From Saxidomus purpurata (lineage: Eukaryota > Mollusca > Bivalvia > Venerida > Veneridae), in assembly GCA_022818135.1 (NCBI GenBank), contig JAFMSR010000019.1, positions 31,113,679 to 31,177,678 of the forward strand: a stretch of DNA of 64,000 nt. Reading direction: 5' to 3'. The notes beneath the pieces were generated by a model. It was not told the origin of the DNA and did no database searches. It saw nothing but the letters and a program-made list of their open reading frames with translations. Below, one piece after another: positions 14,881-27,068 of this stretch (positions are counted from its first letter, which is position 1; each line of letters starts with the position of its first letter). Position numbers and translations under genes: made by a program.

Positions 14881-16086
14881 TTATAAAGCAATCCATCCCG
14901 GGGGATAATAGTCATTTATGTCTATCTGTGACCCTAGCCAGCTCCCTGGTCTCGGATACCCTTTATAATAAACCGTTGTTCCCCCTGACAGCCAAGCACC
15001 CCACCATCCAAATGTCCCAGAAGTAACAATCACGTGATCACAGAATGTCATAAGCGCCATATCTTCAGCCGGCCAATAAAAAGGACTAAATATCACATCT
15101 TTCCCTTTAATGTTGTCCACACACCAGATTATTCCATCACTTAAAACAATAAACTTAACTGTCTTAAACTCCTTACGATAGAAATTCATTGCATTATAGA
15201 TGAAGTCCAAACCTGCACTTGCGTACCCTTTTCTAATTGCTACATTGTCACTGAGGTCACCTCTCCTCACATGTACGCAAACATTCACTTGTCCCGTGTT
15301 CGAGATATTCTTTATAAACGCCCTCGGATTATTCAGATACTTGTCTTTGATTTTGAATGCCTTTCTCACGATATTGTGGGCGTGTCTGAAATATTTCCAA
15401 GACTGGAAGTAACCACGCATTGTCCAGTTTCTCTCCTTGTCTAAGTTGTCTACATCGGGAAAATATACACCACTTGTCTTCACGGTAAACGTCTCTGCAT
15501 TTGCTAAGTTAACATCAATCACATTAGGTAATTCAAACCATTCTGTCAAAGGGAAATCTGTAGGTATCAAAGGTATCAGATCGTGTTTATAAGCTGTACC
15601 TAAAAGTGCTGCGACCTGAAACATTTGGTTTCCAGATCTTCCGGGAGGTGAATCCATTGTAATGTAGCAATTACAAACACCAGTTGAATAACTCTCCTCT
15701 CTGGATCTACCCTTTCCCCGATTCGTATTAACATATTCACTCATTTGTTTTACGAAGGTTTGACTCCTATTGACCGATAACTTGAAGCACACGTTTGCGA
15801 CATAGCCCGTATCTTTTACTATCCTTAATTCATTATTTTGTGGATAAGTCATTAAGACTTCTTTCTCCTTTGTACTTTTACTTCCGAGACTTTTGACGTC
15901 CACCATTATTGTTCCGTACCCATATACCCGATGTGTGACGTTCTTTGTCAATATTCGACGTATCAGTGACGTCATTTCCTTATATATAGGCAATTTTAGC
16001 AGCAGATACATCAAGCTGAAGTAACACAAAATAAACATAGCGCTATAAAAGATTATATTCCTCCTGGCAAAGCGCAAATCCGGCAT
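14881..16086 (-). CDS. Galactoside alpha-1,2-fucosyltransferase (GT11, FUT1/FUT2-like)
   Basis: One uninterrupted frame of 401 codons. The enzyme family transfers fucose from GDP-fucose to a terminal galactose in O2 linkage in the Golgi. The layout is that of a type II membrane protein: a short basic cytoplasmic end (residues 1-9), one membrane segment (about 10-31), a stem, then the catalytic domain. Family motifs are GRSGNQMFQ (149-157), the GDP-fucose-binding HVRRGD (272-277), TSGTFGWWGAWL (355-366) and the C-terminal YYPPGW. Possible N-glycosylation sites are Asn49, Asn106, Asn220 and Asn260. Length and ending match the family. The start is the first ATG of the frame and directly precedes the membrane segment. 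The acceptor sugar cannot be told from the sequence. Confidence 0.94.
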   Translation of the reverse strand: MPDLRFARRNIIFYSAMFILCYFSLMYLLLKLPIYKEMTSLIRRILTKNVTHRVYGYGTIMVDVKSLGSKSTKEKEVLMTYPQNNELRIVKDTGYVANVCFKLSVNRSQTFVKQMSEYVNTNRGKGRSREESYSTGVCNCYITMDSPPGRSGNQMFQVAALLGTAYKHDLIPLIPTDFPLTEWFELPNVIDVNLANAETFTVKTSGVYFPDVDNLDKERNWTMRGYFQSWKYFRHAHNIVRKAFKIKDKYLNNPRAFIKNISNTGQVNVCVHVRRGDLSDNVAIRKGYASAGLDFIYNAMNFYRKEFKTVKFIVLSDGIIWCVDNIKGKDVIFSPFYWPAEDMALMTFCDHVIVTSGTFGWWGAWLSGGTTVYYKGYPRPGSWLGSQIDINDYYPPGWIAL

Positions 16087-17590
16087 TTTTCTCTTTACGA
16101 GCCCACACTTTCCAGCAAAGCAGTGAGATATGTTTCATGTATGCAATTTCAGCCAATCAAAAGGTTTCTCAACCTCTTTGCAAACGGGTTTAAAGTTTGT
16201 TTTCACAATATTCTGTCACTCAACACACGATCATCAACCTTTTTAACCTACTTTGTTTCATATGTTTTCCTCCACATGACATAGAACTGGTATATTGCTG
16301 ACTTTATTCGTCTTATGTACGTACAAATATAACTTTCAAAATGTGCATGAGCTACTAGTAACCCTTATCAGCAATATCAGAACTATTTGGACAGCCGCAG
16401 ATATGGCTTCAGGCACAAAGACACTGCATATATCCGACGATATATAACATTTAAATGATGAAATGATGTTTCGTTTATGTTCAACTGTCGCTAAATTACA
16501 GTACCATTATTGTAGATGTTCGCAAAGTCAATATTTTGTATGTTTGCAAATTTGTGCTTCACGTATAAAACACTTTCCTAGCAAAACGCTCCAGAAGTGA
16601 CGTATAACCCTTACTCCTAAATTTAGGCTATAATATTTAGTAAATTACATATGACAGCACATATTTTATCTACAAAACTGTGTACTGCAACGTTCTGTGT
16701 TACATCCAGTAGATTTAAATGAATTTGACTTCACTCGACACAAAAATTCTTACAACTAGCTCAAATCAAGCGAAATTCCAAGGAGTCCAGCAGTTTGCCA
16801 TCGATTTTTGGTAATTTCCTTTCCCTGTTGAAATTCTGCATCACTAGAGTCAACTGTGAGATTTTCAAATTATATGTTCGTTTACTCTGTCTGTACATTA
16901 TTACATTTTCCACTACCATATGTGGTGACGCAGCTATGTAATATCGAAATAACACTGATCAATTCACCGCAAAATATGGAAACAATATCAGTTAACGTTT
17001 TCAGCTCATATAATTTCAAATACAGACTAAGAACATATCCCTGCCATTTTACAAGACCGTAAATATCAAATTCGCTGTAAATCGTTAAATTCACATCAAT
17101 TATCCAGAACACTTGCCATTTCAAACAGAAAAGTATAATCCAACTTATTTACTGGATCCACATCTCTTAATTGTCGCAGTTAAAAGCAGCGCGGCAACGT
17201 AATTAAATCTTACAAAACCAAAAAAATGTTTTCGTTTAGGGAAAATCAATAGAAGGTAGGCGATAAGTCTGACAGACATTTCAAGCTGTAACTCTGAGGG
17301 AGGGTATAATCGTTTTTCCAATATAGCAAGAACTTGTTTAGCAATGCTACTCAATGTAATGTCTCGCCTGGTCCCCGGATAATAAGATTTGTTTTTGTAC
17401 TTCCCCGGGCGAGTCTGAATATTGACATTGTGAAAGCCTGCAACTTCATAGTTTATGGTTTTTAGAGTGCATTGAACAATTGCATTTAGTATTGTATTAT
17501 ATGTATTTCTTCAACTGCAGAAGAAATAAACAAAATTTTGAAGTAACAGGGCATCTCGTATTGAACAAAATTTTCAAAGATTTGCATATA

Positions 17591-17773
17591 CAGTAAACTC
17601 CGTTTATAACGACACCGGATATAGCGAAAATCCGGATACTATGAACAATTTTTCTCTACCCGATTTTTTTTCTTTATTTCGTATGAGAATGCTATACGGA
17701 CATAACAAATTCCGGATATAAGGAACATATTTAAGTGGTCCCAAGGAGTTCGTAATAAACGGAGTTTGCTCTA
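17591..17773. mobile_element. Foldback MITE copy C
   Basis: Begins cagtaaactccgtttataac after TA and ends ataaacggagtttgctcta; the right end has decayed. Same orientation as copies A and B, length about 183 bp. Confidence 0.8.
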
Positions 17774-18224
17774 GTCTAGAATTATATCTAGCATTGCATA
17801 AAAAATAAACTAAATTTTGATTCTACGTTCAAATAATTTTTATTAAGATATTAAAGATAGTTTGCATATAACTACTTAATAAAGATTAAGAAAGATGTTT
17901 TATTCGTATAAAACGTCAATGTCTTTTAATTATTAATGGGTTTGCGTGACATTGGACAATAAATATGTCCATATGTTATGACAACTCTCTTGGAAATGTT
18001 AGGAATGTGATTCGTGTTATGACAGCTCTAATGCAATGTTAGGAATGTCGTGATTTTTGACTTCACTTTATCAAGTACATGCACACATCTATAAAAAGCT
18101 CATGGACTTAGATTTACGTGTCTACCACTTATAATCGTACTTAAAACGAATGTTTTTGCGTCACAACTAGATTTGGCGTTCCACAAAACTCATTTACTTT
18201 TATTTGTTATTTTTATTTACACTG

Positions 18225-18442
18225 ATTTATATATTCTCGTTTGCGAAACAAAGTTCTTACAACTTAGATTAATCGCTCTCGAGACTCATTCGAGACTGAA
18301 TCAACTTCGAAGATAGAGAGACAATGTGGAAATGTCTGTGTCTTGCCCTAGGACACTTCCGTCATGGCACTAGTGGGAATCAAACCTGGAAACCTCCGAT
18401 CCCGAGGCGAACGCGCAACCACTGCGCCACGGTGGCTCCCCA
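18225..18442 (-). mobile_element. tRNA-derived SINE, family 2
   Basis: On the minus strand it starts gagccaccgtggcgcagtgg (box A side), then aggtttgattccc (box B), then a body ending in a region that reads tttcgcaaacgagaat. A full-length homologue lies at 35640-35880 in the same orientation, sharing both the head and the acttagattaatcgctc body word. Confidence 0.7.
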
Positions 18443-18768
18443 TGTAACTCGAACCCAACTGAGCTCAAATCTCCTATTTATTCGAAACATGATATTTACA
18501 GAGATTGAAAAACTCTATTAATGTTAATTAAGCTTTACTAATGAAAAGAAATTCCCGGTATCAAGGCAAATTGAAATCATTCGGATGCTTTATTAGCGAT
18601 TGTCAATGGGTGAAATTCAATTACATGTAGCCCACACTGCAACCAAACACATTATGATTGTGTAAAGATAAAAAACAATGGCCATCAATAGAAATCTTTT
18701 CGAAGTTTAACTGACAATTGTCATTGAATAGAATTCAATCCTCCCACATTCAAACAAAAAAAAAATGT

Positions 18769-18774
18769 TTTATT
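18769..18774 (-). terminator. Candidate polyadenylation signal of the TEX30-like gene
   Basis: AATAAA on the minus strand about 120 bases beyond the stop codon. No nearer canonical hexamer was seen. Confidence 0.4.
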
Positions 18775-18893
18775 AAACGTTTTTGAGACTGTCTCTTCAA
18801 TCACCACCTAACACTTAAACACATTCTGTTTTCTTCTTCTGGTTCTATACTCCGTGCAAATACTTATAAAATCTTAGATTCATACAAAAACTT

Positions 18894-21800
18894 TTACTTC
18901 TTTGTTTTAGCGGCTCTATGTTTTCTACATCTGTCATCTAGATGTTCCTTAGCTTTTCTCTTAGAATTCTTTCTTTTCAAGGCCTGCCCCAAGGACTCCA
19001 TTGTCTTTGTATGATTCTTTCCTGGTTTACCAGAATCAGCTACCTCTTCCGACATGGCTGCACATCCCTTACCTTCAAAAAGAACAATGCTATGATGCAT
19101 CAGAAACTTAAAACATTTAGTCAAAAGAGGGCGTACCGTTTTATTAACTGAAAGTGCATTCATTCATACGAAATGCTTCAATGTCTAGACACTATTATCA
19201 AGGTACACGCATACTGTTTTGATATATGATAGACCAACTATAATAATATGTTACTTTATAAGTTTTGTAGCCATTTAAACAATAGGCGGGAAGAAAACAA
19301 AACATGTGCAGGTCGGGGCGATTGGCATTTTGTAGGACCATTTCCTATAGCAGAAAGATGCTAACACTTTAAGTTGGTCAATTTTCTTCTCACAAAAACC
19401 ATTATACAATTGTTCCTTAAAGTTTGGAAACGACAAAACATGTAGTTCATAAACAATGTGGCAGTACATTTATGTGTCTGTTTTAACATCTTCGAAGAAT
19501 GTCCAATAGTTGTTAATGTTTAGTAGACACCGTTTCATTGTCGTTTCTAATTATACCGCAGTCTACATGTGCATGCTTATCCACGATTTACACAAGTTAA
19601 GAAAGCAATATACATGTGGCATGGGATGAAAGAAAAAGACAACGAAAACATACCGTTGAAGTATTTCTTGCACCATTCTACAATGAACGTCCCTATGTCA
19701 TCAACGATGTCCTCTTCTTTAACTCTTTTTACTTTTAGGGAATGATCTGCTTCAGGTATCCATTTAACTTCATGATCATGAACCTTTCTCAAGACATTTT
19801 TAAACAGAGTTTGTTCGCACATCTCATCGTCTGCTCCACTGATAAAACATACAGGTTTGTTCAATTCATAAAGTGGTCCATCTCGTAGACTTGATTTACT
19901 GTATTTCGTGTGAAGTGGATATGAAAGGGCGATAACTCCAGCTACATACTTGTCAAGTTCCGTCCCTTTCACATTGTTTGCTACATTAACCGCTGCTCTT
20001 GCACCCATTGATCTACCTAAAACGATACAGTCATACGAAATTATATGCGTTCTGAGGTCAACATTGTTTATCGACTAACAAACAACAGCTTGTGTAATGT
20101 GGTGCTGGCATGAACCACAAAAATTACACATAAAAGTCGTAAGGCTATGGGTTTTTTTCTCAATGAAATAAAATAATTTATTTCTTTATATAAGTCATTT
20201 ACATATTCGTTTCATGATTTGATGTCATGCTTTGACGTCATAATGGTCTTGCTGCTAAACATAAAGCTCGAAGAGGAGGCAATTGGTAGCGTAAAATGTA
20301 AATATTCAGTTTTTGTTTAAATTAGAGAAATGGGAATACACAACTTTTAATGGGTAAACTGGAACAACGTTTCTTTACTTAACATAGGCAAAGCTGTATC
20401 TTTCTGTTATATTTTACCAACTCTGTTTGAACTATATAATTAAAATACAAACCTGATAGAAAGTACCTTTGGACGTCTTTAAACTCAGTACATGCATACT
20501 CCTTGAAAAAAGAAGAAAACACATGTCATCAGGGTACAAACATGTCTATAACAGAAACAGATGGAAGCAGAGAATGGACATGTTTTCATATTGCTATATT
20601 TTACATACCAGAAAAATAAATTTAAATTTAATGAAAACAGGGTTTAACACATCATCATCAACTTTTGGTATTCAGACAAAGGAAACTGTATTTAGTACAA
20701 AAGAATTACAAAATTTGATTACTAACAATAGATATATCCGTACAATATATCGGAAAAAGATGCATTTAACATGTTTAAACATACATGTTGCATCTTTTTC
20801 TGTTATGTAATTAAGCAAAGTACAAACCAACACATGTCTATACACTTTGACTCTGTATGCTAGATTAAGTCCTTTACATGTGAAACGCACAACCGTAATT
20901 CCTGAAATAAAGTCAGAACAAGTGAAATTATTTACAAGATTATTATCTAGATATCTCTATATTTTATGACCCAGGACTGCTATCTGCAGGAAATATATCT
21001 GAAGAATATATATGCTCTAAAGCATCAACAGCATGCATTTTCTTATTAGCAAGAGAAAGAAATTGCATGCTATTCTACCATCAAACTGATACACGTAGCA
21101 AGCAGATTCTTTAAAAGGAAAATAAAGAAGAAATAAATTCTACATCAACATATTTCATTTGAAAAAAGTATGGATATTTTTTAAGTTAAAATGATGGTCT
21201 TTTGAAAGAATTAGAACTGAATCTTATGAGTACTGTTTGCGAGAATAATTACGTTATTTCGAGGAGGCATGATCTCCTAGTAAAAACTTAATTGTTCGAA
21301 CAAACAGTGTATCATGGCAAATTTCCTATAATACTACTCTATTGAAACTGTGAGCTATTTCAGATAGAGAACAGTTTTAAGCTCCGCCCTTTTCTGAATA
21401 TCAACGGTAGTGCCTTATAGTGAATTACCTCATAGACAATTTAAAAGGCATATTACACGTAACAATTAAATACAGTCACGCATTACCGATATAAAGGGTA
21501 AAAGTTTTATTAATAACCTCTTTCTCCAAGATACTCTGCAAGTAATTTCAGCTGTGATAGATGCATGTCTCCTCCGGCTCCATGTGTTAAAATTATCCCA
21601 TATCCCGTCTTACATGTACCATGTGGTGAAGTGATACACGCTTCTATTGTCTTCTCCAAATATGGAATGGTTACTAACCTAAAATGATTATTATTTGAAT
21701 AAACTAAAACAGAAGGAGGCTGGAATGATTTAAGATCACAGGGAGTTTGTAACAGGAATACATTTAGTTTAAAACTTTATCCTTTGTCAAAACAAATGAA

Positions 21801-22832
21801 GCAAAAAAAGATTTGCCAGCTGTTGAACGTGTTGTAACTGTTTTGAAAGTCAAAAGAACAGGGATTTTTTTTCCAGAATTTCTTCTTAAGCCTTCCTATT
21901 CTTTAACATGTTTAATGTGTAGTTTTCAGTCCAAGTTATTAATGATTTTAAGGCGTTCAACACAGAAACTCCAGAAACGTAAGGGGATACATACTATACA
22001 TTTGATATTTATTAGGTTAATGTTTGCCTGCCATAATCATGTTTCACCAAATCGATTGCTTCGAATGTCGCAACTAAAGTATAACACAGACCAAAAGATA
22101 AACACTATAGTATCACAAAATATAATATCATGCTAGATCTAGCTAGACCCTGCTCTGTTTGTCAACAATTTGTTCCTAAACAAAAGTGTGATTGTAAATA
22201 ACCGCACAATTGATTACCGGTCAATACTATATTGATTTAATTTGCTGCAACAAAAGTTGCTGATAGATCAATACCGACAGTATCTAGATCCACCGGTATC
22301 TGAAATCCCGGTATGCATTTACTTACATCAACGTTCTTTCAAACTGACAAACGAGATTTTATTGAGATATACTGTTTTAATTATAGATCTATATCTTAAT
22401 AAAACAGGAAACTTTGAAATTTTGAAGAATCTATGTAGATAATTTAGTTTCAGACAATGAAAATCCTTTTAAGATCAAATGATGAATTCTGCATACTACA
22501 TCTGTACATTATTAGTCAAACTAGTGACACCTTTTAGCAGTTAACAGTAGCTAATCAAGTAATGAGTTATAAACCAGTAATATGTACGTAACAGCGTAAG
22601 GCGTGTACCAGTAGCGTCAGCTGGTTCTACAAAAAATATCCGTCAGAAACAGGGCATTTCCTGCAACTCTAGTCTTATTTGTTGTCTTCTTCAAAAATGT
22701 AAACACCTAGAACGCTTTAAAGATTCGTGTAGAAAGAAAAAAACCTGATTTTACCTGTTATCCATGTGCAGTGTTTTCACTAGTGCAAATGAAGAATGTC
22801 GATCAAAGGGAAGTAACTGTAATAACTTACAT
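18894..22832 (-). CDS. TEX30-like alpha/beta hydrolase
   Basis: Exons on the minus strand are 22831-22832 (AT of the start codon), 21518-21678, 20828-20901, 20453-20501, 19654-20016 and 18894-19072. The joined frame gives about 275 residues. The family is a small alpha/beta hydrolase of unknown substrate (human TEX30). Markers are YGIILTHGAGGDM (first strand and HG turn), VVRFTCKGLN, the nucleophile elbow GRSMGAR (Ser98), ISGADDEMCEQ (acid Asp158 or 159) and EADHS (His187), so the triad looks complete. The last 58 residues form a lysine-rich tail (LKRKNSKRKAKEH, HRAAKTKK) that goes beyond the usual length of the family and may be a nuclear or nucleic-acid-binding signal; that is inference. 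The start is the weakest point: the ATG is split by an intron, and an upstream coding exon cannot be excluded. Confidence 0.85.
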
Positions 22833-22878
22833 TCTATTATCGGGATCCACGAGCTTTCCGTACGGTCAAAGCGCAACG
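22831..22878 (-). other. Candidate 48-nt leader exon ending in a split start codon
   Basis: On the minus strand an acceptor (gatatttag) at 22879 and a donor (AGAAT/gtaagt) at 22831/22830 bound 48 nt. In the frame that continues into exon 21518-21678 there is a TGA upstream and then AT, completed by the G of the next exon to ATG. The protein would then start MLVTIPYLEKT, close to where the family normally starts. Confidence 0.45.
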
Positions 22879-22984
22879 CTAAATATCAATTTAACATCTC
22901 GTTATATTTTGCATGGTAAATTAATTTGACAGAAAGGGTGAAATATATTTTGTAGTTATAATGTTGAATTGCTTTTAAATTAGA

Positions 22985-23185
22985 ATACATTATATACCCA
23001 CAACTTGAAATCGCTGTAACCGCTCTTTGATCGAGAAATTGAGCCCTGCCACCGATCATGTCTCTTTTTGCGAGAAATGTGACGATTTCTTCCTTTAATA
23101 AAGAGCCTGGTACTGGTTCTTCCCAGGAGCGATAGTTAGGTAAACTGTAAAAATGACCCAATACGGTTAGGACAACATACCTACG
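22985..23185 (+). mobile_element. tRNA-derived SINE, family 3 (degenerate)
   Basis: It shares with 26010-26245 the order: cgctgtaaccgctc-like head, ccaccgatcatgtctct, gtttcttcc, ggttcttcccagg and the tail word caatacggtt. The frame at 22886-23161 on the other strand is a product of this repeat. Confidence 0.55.
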
Positions 23186-24334
23186 AGTTAATTTTCAAAG
23201 TGTAATAATTGTGAAAGTTATAGATTTAGATCTATTTGAAGAAAGTAGATCTACATTAATCTATCATATATGTTGGACTGTCTCAATGCTTATTCTATTT
23301 CACAATGTGGAATCTGAAGAAATGCGTCGATTTCAGCAGTCCATTTGGGCACATCACCTTTAATTATTTTTTTTTACAAAATTGTTATCCAAAAGGCTAA
23401 CAAATTAAATTCTGCTCAGACGACATTGTATCATTGTATTTTTCGTCTGCTCCGGAATGTAGCTGTTTGAAAAAAAAAATTAATAGATGGTTTACGTTTG
23501 TACAACGTCTCAGGAAAAACGTCTTTTTTATTTCTACTTTTAACTTCGACAAATTTCTCCTAGTTGTCTACAGCTCTCTAAGTAGTCCTGTATTAAAATA
23601 GACAGCTGTAACAGAAGCGACTTGTTAAAGATAAATTACGCTTATGTTTTATAAGATACTTCAATGTTCAGTATGGTGTAGAAATTAAAGCACAGGTTTT
23701 TTAGAGTTAACATATTTTATTATCAAACACACAAGAGATAGGCACATAGAAGCACCGGTGAAATTGTAATAAATACATATCATAAAATATCTATCACAGA
23801 AATGCATAATACTTGGTAAAAAGCGACTAAATTTTTATACAATTTTAGAATACAAAATATTGAGACAATATCACAGCTATGTTAATACCAAACTGTAAAG
23901 TCTGTGAAAGTACATGGACGGAATAACAACTGTCTAATACTAGTACAAGTACATATGCACTTACAAATCTGAGGGAATAAGTCCTTTCAGATTACCTTAA
24001 TAAATGCGTCAAATATGATACAACAGTTCAATTTCTGGTGATTCCCTATATATTTTTATTAAAATATGTATGATACATGTTCAGGAGCTTTCGTTATTTT
24101 GAACACTGTACCAAGGGATAGTTCCTTCAATGAGTCTTTTCCTAAACAAATGCTTTATCATCAAAAGATGAATATAAATAACACAAAACAAAGTTACAAT
24201 ACGCGAAACTCGTGTTTTACCCCGAGGTTATTATCAAAATGTACGCCTACTCGAAATAAGTTAAATCTTCTCGCAAAAAGTACTCTTTGACTATCTATTT
24301 TGTATTATGGCACACTTGCTCTGTTGTGCTATTG

Positions 24335-24389
24335 TAACTGTGGTCTATTGTAGATAGAACATGTTCTCTATTGGAGATAGGTCACAGTT
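24335..24389. repeat. Imperfect inverted repeat
   Basis: aactgtggtctattgtagat..gttc pairs with gaac..atctccaat..acctgtgactt-type sequence on the other side, giving a 25-nt imperfect stem around the central acatgt. Confidence 0.55.
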
Positions 24390-25019
24390 AATCACCACCT
24401 CCATACACAGTTGAAATTATCGGAAATAAAGTACATTGTTTTCCTATAGATATATGCAGCAGCCATAATACATGTCTATATATAGGGTTACGTATTTATT
24501 TAAAAGTGAAAAGTATTAACTATTCTCTTATAAAGAAGACTAAATGCTGATCATAGATGTGTTGCACTTTGAGATTATTTTTCTCTCACACTGTTTTGTA
24601 CCTGCTGCATATGTCTTAAAACATAGAAAATCTCTGAACAATCTATATCTAAAAGAAAAATTAAAAAGTGTTCTTGAACATCAATCGATAAAAACTAAAA
24701 TAAAAAAAATATAAGCATCTTATACACATTGCAAAACAGAATCAAAATACATTTGGGTTTAAGCTCCACGTGACTGTAACAAAAAATGTGTTCTAAATAA
24801 ACAAACTGCGTGAGTTGCAATATGATGTAAAAGCTATTGACAATAACTGGGAAAAAAGCAATGTCGTATTGTACATGTAGCTATAACAGAAAGTACAATA
24901 ACCATTCTAAATTGTTCAGGTCATAATACTTTTTTCTCTAATTTGGCCGATTTCATATCTCTAAACATGCTAATTGTAATTCGTATTCCCTTTAATGTAC
25001 GTAAATATTCGTATTTCGA

Positions 25020-25110
25020 GATGTACTTCCTGCCGCATCCATTTTGATGTTCAATATCCGGCTGAGTGCGCATGCTCGTTAATAGTGCGCCGCCATCTAC
25101 ATCCTGTCTA
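25020..25110 (-). promoter_or_regulatory. Candidate TATA-less promoter, possibly of the TEX30-like gene
   Basis: This stretch is CpG-richer than its surroundings and holds three motifs common in housekeeping promoters. They are an NRF1-like gtgcgcatgc (25066-25075), a YY1-like gccgccatcta (25090-25100) and an ETS-like acttcctg (25025-25032). On the minus strand the YY1-type word reads agatggcggc, the usual sense orientation. It lies about 2.2 kb upstream of the candidate leader exon of the TEX30-like gene. No connecting first exon with a clear donor was identified. Confidence 0.35.
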
Positions 25111-25494
25111 TCTCGGTCTGCTATGTATGTTCGATTTGTTGCGCAGTCCTAACGAAGAAGCGGCGGTATTAGTCACTCCCACTGTTATTTTGTGCCAGAA
25201 ATCGCCAGCAACGTTTTTTACTTTGAACTGCAAAGAAATAAGACAACCATAATGACCGCACTATATCGTCTTACATGTTTCCTGAATCAGGTACCTAATT
25301 TTTATCAGAGCACTATGTAATACCAGTAAAATCGATGTCTGAAACAGAGATGTACAGGTGGTGTTAAATTGTTTATACAAGATGCAATATCAAACAACAG
25401 AAAATCATATTTGAAGTGGTTATTTATACCGGAAAATCAACGTACTTCCTAACATGTGCTTAGTTAAGTTTTGCTTAGTTCATGAGGCTTTTGA

Positions 25495-25690
25495 TCAACA
25501 CTTAGTCGGGCATTTAGTGATGCAGTGGTTACGACATCGAATTCCGTGAACCTGGGTTTCTAACCGGTTCATCTCTACATGGATGGAAACCACTGAAAAA
25601 AGTTTAAGAAATGTCCAGTGCCCCAGCAAGGATTCGAACTTAGAACCTCCGGATTGGTAGTCAAGAGCGTTATCCACTTAACAACCACAC
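25495..25690 (-). mobile_element. tRNA-derived SINE, family 1
   Basis: On the minus strand the head reads gtggataacgctcttgac and aagttcgaatcc, followed by ggacatttcttaaac..ttcagtggttt and gttagaaacccag, matching the copy at 13715-13960 in order. The peptide frames it creates (DNALDYQSGG here, VNALDLQSGG there) match because of shared repeat ancestry. Confidence 0.6.
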
Positions 25691-26009
25691 AAGCGTTACT
25701 TTTGCATCTCATATTAAAGACAAGTGTATAAATAACAACAATCAAAGTATGTTTTATGCTTAATACCCTGTATTTCTTTTCCCTCGTTCTGATTTCGTTC
25801 AACTTCTTCTGTCGCTGAAAGGAAATGTAAAACAATCTCAGTAACATACAACAACCATATTAACCTTTAAAAGGAAACTGGCAAGATTTCCTTCCCTTGA
25901 ATGTTTTTACCAATTTTAAAGTGGATTGCTTCCCTTTGTTTATCGGGAACAGTGCTACTGACTGAGTGTATCTTTATTAACAGCGAGTACTAAGTCTGAA
26001 AAGACCGCC

Positions 26010-26245
26010 TCTGAGGCCGAGTTGTTGACTTTCAATCACTGTAACCTCTCAGAGACTGAGGGTCATAGGATCGAGTCCAGCTACCGACCACGTCTCTCTA
26101 TGTAATAAAGTTGGCAGTTTCTTACGGAGGATAGGGTTCTAGTACCGCTTCTTCCCAGGACCGATTGTAAGGTATAATTGTGCTCATCTGTAAAAAAATA
26201 ACTGAAATACGGTTGAAACGGGCGTTAAACTCCTACAAAACAAAT
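26010..26245 (+). mobile_element. tRNA-derived SINE, family 3
   Basis: The head contains the box-B-like ggatcgagtcc; the body has ctaccgaccacgtctctc, gtttcttacggagg and gcttcttcccaggac; the tail reads ctgaaatacggttgaaacgggcgttaaact. Tails ending in gcgttaaac are a known feature of bivalve SINEs. Relatives lie at 22985-23185, 35125-35320 and 47845-47950. Confidence 0.7.
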
Positions 26246-26629
26246 ATAACTTCATCTACACGCGATAAATTTTACAGTTCGCTTCAGCGTACGAGTGCTA
26301 GAGGTTGCAAACCTGAAATCACATAATTAAAAACCTCTCTCTGAATTGAGACAACTCTTAATGTCAGAAAGTTGGCGGATGTGAGTTAACTATTGCGTCT
26401 TGTGAGAATTATTGTTACTGCCCAGTCCTGTAATGACCCAGTTACATTTGAGCTTCGGTTATCCGCGACCATGCCAGTCATGTGACTATGGCGGGCATAT
26501 CGTGCAGTCTGTTCCAAGATGTTAGTCAAACGTGACTTGTCTTTGATTTGTTGCAGAACTGATAGTACTACTTGTGGAAATATAGCGACTTGTAAGATTA
26601 ACTACGTGGATCAACAATCTAGTCGTGAC

Positions 26630-26650
26630 GGGGGGGGGGGGGGGGGGGGG
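26630..26650 (+). repeat. 21-base G homopolymer
   Basis: An unbroken run of 21 G residues in otherwise AT-rich DNA, directly seen. It could form G-quadruplex structures and is error-prone in sequencing, so its exact length should not be trusted. Confidence 0.9.
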
Positions 26651-26933
26651 TTGAAAACATATAAGATAAGTGCGGTTAGATGTGGCAATAAATAGAGATT
26701 CTCAAGTACAAGTCGCGCGACTATGCATGACTATCAACTATGCGAAACCCTTGTCGCACAGTCACACAAACTGTCAGGTAGTCGTTCAGTTGCACAACAA
26801 ATGACGAGAATAGTCGTGCACAGTAATGTCCAGACTGGGCATCCGTACATTCAGGCCATGAAAGACACAGTAAGCTACTCAGCCAATCAATTTTCAAAAA
26901 TCATGTCCCCTATTTACATAAATTAATTACAAA

Positions 26934-26939
26934 TTTATT
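26934..26939 (-). terminator. Candidate polyadenylation signal of the channel gene
   Basis: AATAAA on the minus strand about 130 bases after the likely stop codon at 27069. Confidence 0.35.
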
Positions 26940-27068
26940 AATAATTTTGTCAAAAACTGACAGACGGACGTATTGATAATTATAGATAAGTAAACGATGA
27001 AGGATTAATGTAAGTCTGAAAGTTAAGTCCTGGGAAACAAAGGATGAGAATGTTATAAAGGAAGCCGT

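Larger units (their letters stand above)
16087..18768. other. Intergenic region, repeats only
   Basis: No coding sequence is supported. An inverted CCAAT motif (gattggctg on the minus strand, near 16150-16160) lies about 70 bases upstream of the fucosyltransferase ATG and may belong to its promoter. The region holds a foldback MITE (17591-17773) and a tRNA-headed SINE (18225-18442). Short frames at 16761-17354 show no family resemblance or splice sites. Confidence 0.55.
22879..27060. other. Intergenic region between the TEX30-like and channel genes
   Basis: No coding gene supported. It contains SINEs at 22985-23185, 25495-25690 and 26010-26245, a small foldback at 24335-24389, a GC-richer spot with promoter-like motifs at 25020-25110, and a 21-base G run at 26630-26650. 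The frames at 24066-24290 and 26723-26926 show no family features. Confidence 0.55.

Noticed and set aside
24995..25252. 85-codon frame in the GC-richer spot
   Set aside because: No domain or splice evidence; the motifs present fit a promoter better.
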